A stretch of 64,000 nt of DNA, taken from positions 62,001-126,000 of the forward strand of contig CAVUJG010000018.1 of the NCBI GenBank assembly GCA_963741755.1. The letters run 5' to 3'. The position numbers and the translations under genes are program-made. The DNA is from Sva-07 sp963741755 (GTDB lineage: Bacteria; Actinomycetota; Acidimicrobiia; Acidimicrobiales; Ilumatobacteraceae). The notes below the pieces were generated by a model that saw only the letters and a program-made list of their open reading frames with translations, ran no database searches and was not told the origin of the DNA. Below, in pieces: positions 26,769 to 33,837 of this stretch (position 1 is the stretch's first letter; each line of letters opens with the position of its first letter).

Positions 26769-26912
26769 CTCCTCTTCCCCGGTGACGTCCCCGCCGTCAG
26801 CGTGCGGGCACCTTAGTTCGCGTGCGGCACGTCGTTTTCCTTCGGCCATACCGACGCAGTGGGACCCGGGAACCCGAGAACGGAACGCGCCGTCGGCCAC
26901 GTCCTGGGTTGC

Positions 26913-27132
26913 GATGAGCGAGACCGCCGTATCCGGTCGCTTCGCTCATCGGTGGTCGGGATGGTCGGGTTGCGATGAGCGAGACCGCCGTATCCGGTCG
27001 CTTCGCTCATCGGTGGGCGGGATGGTGGGTTGCGATGAGCGAGACCGCCGTATCCGGTCGCTTCGCTCATCGGTGGGCGGGATGGTCGGGTTGCGATGAG
27101 CGAGACCGCCGTATCCGGTCGCTTCGCTCATC
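26913..27132. repeat. array of four 38-bp palindromic repeats
   Basis: Identical-looking copies lie at 26913-26950, 26974-27011, 27034-27071 and 27095-27132, about 60 bp apart. Each is GATGAGCGAGACCGCCGTAT with a mirrored right half ending GCTCATC. The 22-23-nt spacers are also nearly the same (GGTGGGCGGGATGG..), so the unit is a 60-bp tandem repeat. The array occupies most of the 385-bp gap between tadV (start side) and the DUF2017 gene (stop side). Confidence 0.92.
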
Positions 27133-27153
27133 GGTGGAGCAGTAGCGGGACGG

Positions 27154-27642
27154 CTACGTCGGCGAGAGGGACCGTACGGTCCAGTCGAGCAGCCAACTCA
27201 AGAAGTCGTAGAGGTGGTGCTCGGGGGAGTCGGCGTCGTCGGCCGCGTCCGCGGACTCGTCGTCGGTGATGCCGAGCATCGAGCCGAGCACGAGGCGGAT
27301 CGCGTTGATCGACTGCATGAACGCGATGGTCTCGCCTTCGTCGAGCAGGGCCTTCGCGTTTGCCGGGTCGATCGTGCGGCTCACCGACTCGATCGCCGAC
27401 AACCTGCTCGCCACCAACTCCTCGCGCATCAGGCGCTGGTATTCCTCTTCCTTCTCCTCGTCCTCCGGATAGGCGACGGGAAAGAGGCGTCGGAGCAACT
27501 CGTTGTCGTCGGGGCCGGTGATCAACGCCTGCAGTTCCGCCATCAGCCGCAGCAGGAGGTTGCGCTCCTCGACGTCGAGGTTGATCCGCCAGCCACCCTT
27601 CACCGCCTCGACCGGGGCGACAAACTTACGACGAAGGGCCAT
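27154..27642 (-). CDS. DUF2017 family protein
   Basis: A 162-residue soluble protein matching the actinobacterial DUF2017 family, which is typically encoded next to clpS. It begins RRKFVAPVEAVKGGWRINLDVEERNLLLRLMAELQ and ends with a helix (LYDFLSWLLDWTVRSL). An acidic stretch (YPEDEEKEEEYQRL) is characteristic. The start overlaps the end of clpS by 17 bp. The function is unknown; the linkage suggests a link to ClpS-dependent proteolysis. Confidence 0.8.
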   Translation of the reverse strand: MALRRKFVAPVEAVKGGWRINLDVEERNLLLRLMAELQALITGPDDNELLRRLFPVAYPEDEEKEEEYQRLMREELVASRLSAIESVSRTIDPANAKALLDEGETIAFMQSINAIRLVLGSMLGITDDESADAADDADSPEHHLYDFLSWLLDWTVRSLSPT

Positions 27643-27931
27643 CGTGCTCCATGGTGGCCCACAGGCTGTGCTCGTGGAGTCGGAACACGTGCATCTCGGC
27701 TTCCTCGCGCCCGCACGACGCCACGACGGCGCGTCCCTTCTCGTGAACGTCCAGCATCAACTCGGTGGCCTTCTCGAGCGAATAGCCGAACAGCTTCTGG
27801 AACACGTACGTGACGTAACTCATCAGGTTCACGGGGTCGTTCCACACGAGCACCACCCACGGACGGTCGACGGCGACGGCATCGTCGAGGTCCGGCTCCA
27901 TCACCTCCGTGGGTTCCAGCGTGGTCGGCAC
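27626..27931 (-). CDS. clpS: ATP-dependent Clp protease adaptor ClpS
   Basis: A 101-residue N-recognin that delivers N-degron substrates to ClpC/ClpA. The core motifs are clear: VVLVWNDPVNLMSYVTYVFQ, YSLEKATELMLDVHEKG and the helix that follows with AEMHVFRLHEHSLWATME. GTG 27931 gives PTTLEPTEVMEPDLDDAV as the flexible N-terminus that enters the unfoldase. It diverges from ctaB across a region with two hairpin repeats. Confidence 0.92.
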   Translation of the reverse strand: MPTTLEPTEVMEPDLDDAVAVDRPWVVLVWNDPVNLMSYVTYVFQKLFGYSLEKATELMLDVHEKGRAVVASCGREEAEMHVFRLHEHSLWATMEHDGPSS

Positions 27932-27970
27932 CGCACCAGTGTGCCGCGCTCCCGCCGCTCCACCGCACAT

Positions 27971-28033
27971 GGTTCCCGGAGGCCCGGGCTCGGGGAACCA
28001 CCGTGGTTCCCGGAGACCTGGGCTCGGGGAACC
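27971..28033. repeat. two copies of a GGTTCCC...GGGGAACC inverted repeat
   Basis: Copies at 27971-27999 and 28005-28033 read GGTTCCCGGAGGCCCGGG(CT)CGGGGAACC, with GGTTCCC pairing with GGGAACC. A partial copy is at 14304. They lie between divergent genes (clpS and ctaB), so they are not simple terminators for either. Confidence 0.8.
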
Positions 28034-28084
28034 GCGTGCAGGCGTTGGCCCTCGGGCAGGGCTCGCCGGTACCATGGCACGGTC

Positions 28085-29032
28085 ATGTCCGTCGGCAGTC
28101 GTCCCCTCGTCCCGTCGCGGCTGGCGCCCGGCGGCGTGGCCCACGGGAGCCGCCGCACCCCCACCACCGTGGTCGGCGGCTACATCGCGCTCACCAAACC
28201 GCGCATCATCGAGCTGCTCCTGATCACCACCGTGCCCACGATGGTGCTCGCCGAGAGCGGCTGGCCGGCGTGGTCGCTCGTCGGCATCACGCTGCTGGGT
28301 GGCACGTTGTCGGCGGGCAGCGCCAACGCCGTCAACATGTACGTCGACCGCGACATCGATGCGCTGATGGTGCGCACCCAGGGCCGCCCGCTCGTCACCG
28401 GCGTCATCGAGCCCCGCAATGCGCTGATCTTCGCGATCGCCCTCCAGGTACTCGCCTTCGCCGTGCTCTGGGCAGGCGCCAACCTGCTGTCGGCGGTGCT
28501 GGCGTTCAGTGCGGCTGCGTTCTACGTCGGGGTGTACACGCTGTGGCTCAAGCGCACGAGCCGCCAGAACATCGTGATCGGCGGTGCCGCCGGTGCCGTA
28601 CCGGTCCTCGTCGGCTGGGCCGCGGTCCAGGACTCGCTGGCGTGGTCGCCGATCGTGCTCTTCGTCGCCATGTTCCTGTGGACGCCCCCGCACTTCTGGG
28701 CGCTCGCGGTCAAGTACGCCGACGACTACCGAGCCGCCGACGTGCCGATGCTGCCGTCGGTCGTGCCGATCGACGTCGCCGTCCGCCAGATGATCTGGTA
28801 CACCGTGGCACTCGTCATCACCACGCTCGTGCTCATCCCGGTCGCCGGACTGGGCTGGATCTACGGCATCAGCGCAGCGGTCCTCGGTGCCATCTTCCTC
28901 GGCGGCACCATTGCGCTCAAACGCCGTCCCACAGCAGCGAACAGCATGCGGCTGTTCGGGTTCTCGATCACCTACGTCACCGGCTTGTTCGGTGCGATGA
29001 CCCTCGACGTCCTCGTCCGCAACGGTTGGTGA
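28085..29032 (+). CDS. ctaB: protoheme IX farnesyltransferase (heme O synthase)
   Basis: A membrane prenyltransferase that makes heme O, the precursor of heme A for the oxidase encoded downstream. It has the UbiA-type Asp-rich motif NMYVDRDIDALMVRT at about residues 97-111, the second motif YTLWLKRTSRQN, and about nine helices; the length of 315 residues is normal. A TACCAT box at 28070-28075 lies 9 nt before ATG 28085, possibly a leaderless promoter. Confidence 0.95.
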   Translation: MSVGSRPLVPSRLAPGGVAHGSRRTPTTVVGGYIALTKPRIIELLLITTVPTMVLAESGWPAWSLVGITLLGGTLSAGSANAVNMYVDRDIDALMVRTQGRPLVTGVIEPRNALIFAIALQVLAFAVLWAGANLLSAVLAFSAAAFYVGVYTLWLKRTSRQNIVIGGAAGAVPVLVGWAAVQDSLAWSPIVLFVAMFLWTPPHFWALAVKYADDYRAADVPMLPSVVPIDVAVRQMIWYTVALVITTLVLIPVAGLGWIYGISAAVLGAIFLGGTIALKRRPTAANSMRLFGFSITYVTGLFGAMTLDVLVRNGW

Positions 29033-29175
29033 CCATCGAGCCAGTGCGTCGATGATTTGCGAGGATTTCGGGCGCACCGACTCCTTCCAAGTAGTCTCGG
29101 CGCTGTCGTGCCCTGCCACGTTTCGAGTCGCCCGCTGCCGACAGTGGGCCACAGACAAGTGAGACACCACTCCGT

Positions 29176-30840
29176 ATGACCACCATCGAATCGAGTCCCG
29201 AAGCGATCGCCACGAGCGACCGCGACGTCGACACCGCCAACGCACTCGGAGCGGTCGCGGGCATCTTCACGTCCACCGACCACAAGACCACGGGACGGCT
29301 GTACCTGGCCGGCGGTCTGACCGGCCTGATCGCCACCGTCGTGATCAACGTGCTGATCGCCGTCGAACGCCTCGACGGCACCGATGTCGCACTCGACGTC
29401 GAGGTGTTGCCGCAGATCATCGACGCCCAGTACGTCGGTCTCGTCTTCGCCACACTTCTCCCGCTCGTGATGGCGGCCTGCGTCTACGCCGTGCCCTTGC
29501 AGCTCGGTGCCCGATCGATCGCCTTCCCGCGGCTTGCCTCCAGCGGTTTCTGGATGTGGTTCGGCGGCGTGGTCCTCACCACGATCGCCCTGATCAACAA
29601 CGGCGGGTCGCTCGGCGGAGACGCAAACGCTGTCGACCTGTTCATCGCCGGCATGGGCCTGATGGCCGTTGGCCTGACCGCAACCGCTGGCGCTGTGGCC
29701 ACGAGCATTCTCACCACTCGGGCGCCGGGGATGACCATGCGGCGCGTCGCACCGTTCTCGTGGTCGGCGCTGGTGTTCTCGCTCGGCGTCATCCTCGTGA
29801 TGCCGGTGCTCGTCGGCACGCTCGCCTACCTCTTCCTCGACCACCGCAATGCCCGCACGGGCTTCGGCGGCAACGAGGGCATCTTCGTGTGGGTCGGCTG
29901 GATCGTCACGCAGCCCGTCACGTTCCTGTTCGCCATTCCGGCCATCGGGATGCTCGCCGAGCTGACCCCGATCGTCTTCGGTCGCCGCACGCCGGTCCGT
30001 GGCGTCATGATCGCGGGACTGGCGCTCATCGGAATGGCCGCATTGGCCGGTGTCACGCAACAGAACATCCAGAACCTTCCGTGGGCCGGAAGCCAGCTGA
30101 ACGTCGACGACCTCGAAACCAAGGTCCGCGACCTGGTCCCGTTCCTGCTGTTCAACGCCCTGCCGGTGCTCGGCATGCTGCTGCTGCTGATGGTGGTCCT
30201 CCAGACCGCGCGACCCGGCGAGGGAAGCCGCTTCAAGTTCAGCCCCGCCATCCTCTTCGCGTTCTTCGGATACGGGATGTTGCTCGTCGGCATGCTCGGC
30301 AACCTGCTGCACGCTGCCGACGACCTCGACCTGCAGGGCACCGTGTTCGAGGAAGCCACGCTGATCTACGTCGTCTACGGCGCCGTGCTCGCGTCGATGG
30401 GCGCCACCATCCACTGGGCCCCGAAGCTCTGGGGCGCCACGATCGCGAGCGGCAAGGCGCTCCCACTGGCCCTGCTCGGTGTGACCGGCACCATCCTCGC
30501 AGCGTTCCCGATGTACATCGCCGGGTTCCTCGACCAGCCCGCCGGTGTCTCCTACCTCGACGACGACCTCGTGATCTGGAACGTCATCGCCCTCGTCGGC
30601 CATGCGTTCTTCGCACTCACCGTGCTCGGTTTCGTCGGGCTCGTGCTGGCGTCGACTCGTCACGACGACCCGGTCGGCGACGACCCGTGGGATGCGCAGA
30701 CGCTCGAGTGGGCCACCACGTCACCGGCTCCTCGTGACAACTTCGTCGATGTGCCCGTGGTGCACTCCGCCGAGCCGCTTCTCGACCTCAAGTCCGCCGC
30801 AACCTCCAACGCAGCATCCAATGACGGGAGCAACGCCTGA
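29176..30840 (+). CDS. cytochrome c oxidase subunit I-like protein lacking all metal ligands
   Basis: A 554-residue, roughly 12-helix protein clearly related to subunit I (STDHKTTGRLY; PLQLGARSIAFPRL; TRAPGMTM; WAPKLWG). Compared with ctaD 3 kb downstream, the ligand positions are replaced. The heme a His of MHATTMVF aligns with DAQYVGLVF. HPEVY aligns with QPVTF (residues 246-250). The CuB pair HH aligns with QQ (295-296). The heme a/a3 pair HFHY aligns with TLIY (395-398). The cross-linking Tyr becomes Phe. It therefore cannot carry hemes or CuB. It sits between ctaB and ctaC and shares a 1-nt overlap with a subunit III-like gene, so a structural or regulatory partner complex is the best guess. 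Confidence 0.85.
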   Translation: MTTIESSPEAIATSDRDVDTANALGAVAGIFTSTDHKTTGRLYLAGGLTGLIATVVINVLIAVERLDGTDVALDVEVLPQIIDAQYVGLVFATLLPLVMAACVYAVPLQLGARSIAFPRLASSGFWMWFGGVVLTTIALINNGGSLGGDANAVDLFIAGMGLMAVGLTATAGAVATSILTTRAPGMTMRRVAPFSWSALVFSLGVILVMPVLVGTLAYLFLDHRNARTGFGGNEGIFVWVGWIVTQPVTFLFAIPAIGMLAELTPIVFGRRTPVRGVMIAGLALIGMAALAGVTQQNIQNLPWAGSQLNVDDLETKVRDLVPFLLFNALPVLGMLLLLMVVLQTARPGEGSRFKFSPAILFAFFGYGMLLVGMLGNLLHAADDLDLQGTVFEEATLIYVVYGAVLASMGATIHWAPKLWGATIASGKALPLALLGVTGTILAAFPMYIAGFLDQPAGVSYLDDDLVIWNVIALVGHAFFALTVLGFVGLVLASTRHDDPVGDDPWDAQTLEWATTSPAPRDNFVDVPVVHSAEPLLDLKSAATSNAASNDGSNA

Positions 30841-31418
30841 TGCACGCACTGCCCGCCGCACCCGCTCCGGCACCGCAACGCCAGGTCCTCGTCGGCGCCT
30901 CGCTCGCCGTCGTGGCCATGGTGATGATCACCGGCAGCATGCTCGCCGTCTGGGCGCTCCAGCGCCGCGAGGCGATCGATGCGACCGGCACGTGGGTGCC
31001 GGACGGCACCACCATCCCCGAGGTGCCGACCAACGTGATCCTCATCGCGTTCGTCGGGATCTGCGTGTTCGTCCAATGGGCGGTCTGGAGTGCGAAGCGC
31101 AACGACCGGCCCCACACCGTGCTGGCGCTCGGCTGCACGGCATTGGTCGCACTGCTCATCATCAATGCGCAGGCGTTCGTCTATCACCGCATGGGGCTCG
31201 CTATCGGCGACGGCACCTACGCAGCGATGTTCTACGCGATCACCGGCATGTTCATGCTGCTGATGATCATCGGGGTCGTCTTCACCGTCGTGGCCACCTT
31301 CCGCTACGTCGGTGGTCGCTCCGGCGACCAGGAGATCCTCGTTTCCCACGCCATCTACTGGTACGCGATGTCGGCGATCTTCGCCGCCATCTGGTTCCTC
31401 GTCTACGTCACCAAGTGA
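30840..31418 (+). CDS. cytochrome c oxidase subunit III-like membrane protein
   Basis: A five-helix protein of 192 residues whose last part, SHAIYWYAMSAIFAAIWFLVYV, matches the C-terminal helix of oxidase subunit III (compare YWHFVDVVWIVIFTLVYL in ctaE). It starts within the stop of the subunit I-like gene. It lacks the first two helices' Glu-containing pattern of a full subunit III and is shorter than ctaE. It probably pairs with the ligand-less subunit I-like protein. Confidence 0.7.
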   Translation: MHALPAAPAPAPQRQVLVGASLAVVAMVMITGSMLAVWALQRREAIDATGTWVPDGTTIPEVPTNVILIAFVGICVFVQWAVWSAKRNDRPHTVLALGCTALVALLIINAQAFVYHRMGLAIGDGTYAAMFYAITGMFMLLMIIGVVFTVVATFRYVGGRSGDQEILVSHAIYWYAMSAIFAAIWFLVYVTK

Positions 31419-31426
31419 GCGACTGA

Positions 31427-32572
31427 ATGTTCACCACCGGTTCAAAATTCCTCATCGGCGCCTCGGTCCTGGCCGCCATCTCGGCGATCGCCTACGGCGT
31501 TGCCCAAGACGGCGTCATGGGAACCGTCGGCCTCATCTCCGCGGCGATCGCGCTGGCGTTCCTCGCCGGGATCAACATCTACACCCGCGACTGCAACATC
31601 TGGGACGACGAGATCTCGTCGGTCGAGACCGCACCTTCCGCCGCTCGGCCGCCGGCCAACAGCATCTGGCCGATGGCGTTCGCTCTGGGCGGCGCAGTAC
31701 TCACTGTCGGGCTGGTCACCTACCAGGCCGTGTTCATCATCGGTGTCGTCCTGCTGCTCGCAGCCGGAGCCGAATGGACGGCGGAGGCCTGGGCCGAACG
31801 GGCCTCGGCAGATGCTGCCTACAACGCCGAAGTGCGCAGCCGTATCGCCAACCCGCTCGAATTCCCCTTGGCCGCCGCCATCGGGATCGGCATCATCGTG
31901 TACGCCTTCAGCCGCATCATGCTCTGGCTGTCGAAGACCAACACGGTGGTCGCGTTCGCCGTGCTGGGCATCCTCATCATCTCGGTGGCCTTCCTCATCG
32001 CCTACCGGCCGGGTCTCAAGTCCCGCGCCGCCGTCGGCGTGATGGCCGTTGCTGTGCTGGCGCTCGTCGCCGGCGGTGCCGCTGCCGGTCTCGACGGCGA
32101 GCGGGAGATCGAGCAGCACGAGACCACCGAGGGCCTCACCGAGGAAGGCGTGGAGATCTGCCTCAGCACCGAGGCCTTCGAAGCCGACGAGAACGCATCG
32201 CAGTCGGTGGCCGCCTCGGCCAATGTCGCCGCGGAGATCACGCTCACCGACGCCGGCGTGTTCGACCTCGACGTGGTCGGCCCGCTCGCCGACGGCACCG
32301 ACGTCGTCACACTGCCCCGGTCGAATCCGAACAACGTGATCTTCATCAACGAGTCCGACGAGGAACGCCGCCTCTCCGTCGACCTCACCGTGCCGCCGGC
32401 CGATGCGGCTGAGGACGAAGGTCCCTTGCTGAAGTGCACCACATTGGTCGAGCCTGGTGGCCGCCAGAACATCACCCTCACGATCGGTGCGCCGAGCTTC
32501 GCTGCTCCCGATGGGTACTTCTTCTTCGTGCCCGGTGTCGAGTCGGCCCGGCTGGAACTGATCGTGCCATGA
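31427..32572 (+). CDS. novel membrane protein with extracytoplasmic beta domain, in the cta cluster
   Basis: 381 residues, no family recognised. The first 220 residues hold about six helices (FLIGASVLAAISAIAYGV; LISAAIALAFLAGINIY; WPMAFALGGAVLTVGLV; AVFIIGVVLLLAAGAEW; FAVLGILIISVAFLIAY; VGVMAVAVLALVAGG). The last 160 form a strand-rich domain (AEITLTDAGVFDLDVVG; NNVIFINESDEERRLSVDL; RQNITLTIG; YFFFVPGVESARLELIV) with two cysteines that could pair. It is cupredoxin-like in pattern but has no copper ligands. Its stop overlaps the ctaC start (ATGA), which ties it to the oxidase operon. Confidence 0.65.
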   Translation: MFTTGSKFLIGASVLAAISAIAYGVAQDGVMGTVGLISAAIALAFLAGINIYTRDCNIWDDEISSVETAPSAARPPANSIWPMAFALGGAVLTVGLVTYQAVFIIGVVLLLAAGAEWTAEAWAERASADAAYNAEVRSRIANPLEFPLAAAIGIGIIVYAFSRIMLWLSKTNTVVAFAVLGILIISVAFLIAYRPGLKSRAAVGVMAVAVLALVAGGAAAGLDGEREIEQHETTEGLTEEGVEICLSTEAFEADENASQSVAASANVAAEITLTDAGVFDLDVVGPLADGTDVVTLPRSNPNNVIFINESDEERRLSVDLTVPPADAAEDEGPLLKCTTLVEPGGRQNITLTIGAPSFAAPDGYFFFVPGVESARLELIVP

Positions 32573-33820
32573 GTAACTCCCCACTGAAAAGGCATCCGTT
32601 GAGCTCCGCGAGTACGTTCAAGAAGATGAGTCGCCGCACACGAATCGGACTGGTCGCCGGACTCGGTGTCCTCGTCGCCGGCTGTGCCGAGGACGCCCCT
32701 CAGGACACGTTCGATCCGGCAGGCCCGAATGCCCAGATGATTCAGGACCTGCAGGTTCCGGTGTTCCTGCTCGCCGGCCTGGTTGGCGTCATCGTGCTGA
32801 CGTTCATCGCGATCATCATCGTGAAGTTCCGCGACCGCGGCCAGGCCATTCCGGAACAGACCCACGGCAAGCCCGCACTCGAGATCGGCCTCACGATCCT
32901 GCCGGCATTGATTCTGATCGGAGTTGCGATCCCGACGGTCGGCACCCTGATGGCGCTCAACGAGACCGACGACACCGAGTGCATCGTCAACGTCACCGGC
33001 CAGCAGTGGTGGTGGGAGATCGACTACCCACAGCAGGTCGGCTGCGGTGGAGTCGACGAGGTGATCGTCACCTCCGGCCAGATGATCATTCCGATCAACA
33101 CCCCGGTCCTCGTGCGCGGCACCAGCCGCGACGTGATCCACTCGTGGTGGATCCCACGCCTCAACGGCAAGAAGGACATGGTTCCCGGCCGCGTGCACAC
33201 CGTGCGCCTCGAAGCCGACGAGCCGGGCATCTACGCCGGCCAGTGCACCGAGTTCTGCGGCCTGTCACACGCCAACATGCGCATGGAAGTCGTGGCGTTG
33301 ACCGCCGAGGACTTCGAGGCGTGGAAGGCACAGCAGCTCGCCCCGTACGAGGCGCCCGTCGACCCCGAGAGCCTCGCAGCCGCTGGTGAAAGCACCTTCA
33401 TCGCCCAGTGTTCGCGCTGTCACCAGGTCAATGGCCTCGAGGACGCCGACGGCCAGCCGGTCATCGCCCGCCCTGATCTTCAGGTCTATTCCGGTGCTGC
33501 CCCGAACCTGTCGTACTTCATGACGCGCAACACCTTCGCCGGCGCCACCTTCGACCTGCTCACCGAGGAATGCCGAGCCAACGTCTGGGATTCCGATCCC
33601 GCAACGTTCGGCGAGAAGTACCTCGCCGGTGTGAGCGAGGACTGCCTGAACTCGGTCGACCTTCGTGAATGGTTGCGCAATGCGCCGGCGAAGAAGCCGA
33701 TGTACGCCGAACCCGGAGGAACTCGGACCGACCGATGGTCTCGTCCGTGGCATGCCGAACCTCGCCCTCAGCGAGGACCAGATCGACGAACTCGTCGCCT
33801 ACCTGCTCGAACGCAAGTGA
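32569..33820 (+). CDS. ctaC: cytochrome c oxidase subunit II with fused cytochrome c (frameshift near end)
   Basis: The electron-entry subunit of a caa3-type oxidase. It has a lipoprotein-like N-terminus (LVAGC), two helices (VFLLAGLVGVIVLTFIAIII; IGLTILPALILIGVAIP), QQWWWEIDY, and the CuA site: the distal His in IHSWWIPRL and CTEFCGLSHANM (Cys, Glu, Cys, His, Met). A C-terminal cytochrome c domain has CSRCH near residue 280. The frame shifts at about 33713-33725; in the other frame it ends properly as GMPNLALSEDQIDELVAYLLERK at TGA 33818-33820. Confidence 0.93.
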
Positions 33821-33837
33821 TGGGAGCCCGATAACCC

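Noticed and set aside
26913..27132. CRISPR-like array (regular 38-bp repeats with 22-nt spacers)
   Set aside because: The spacers are nearly identical to one another, the repeats are long palindromes found in four places and both orientations, and no cas genes are present.
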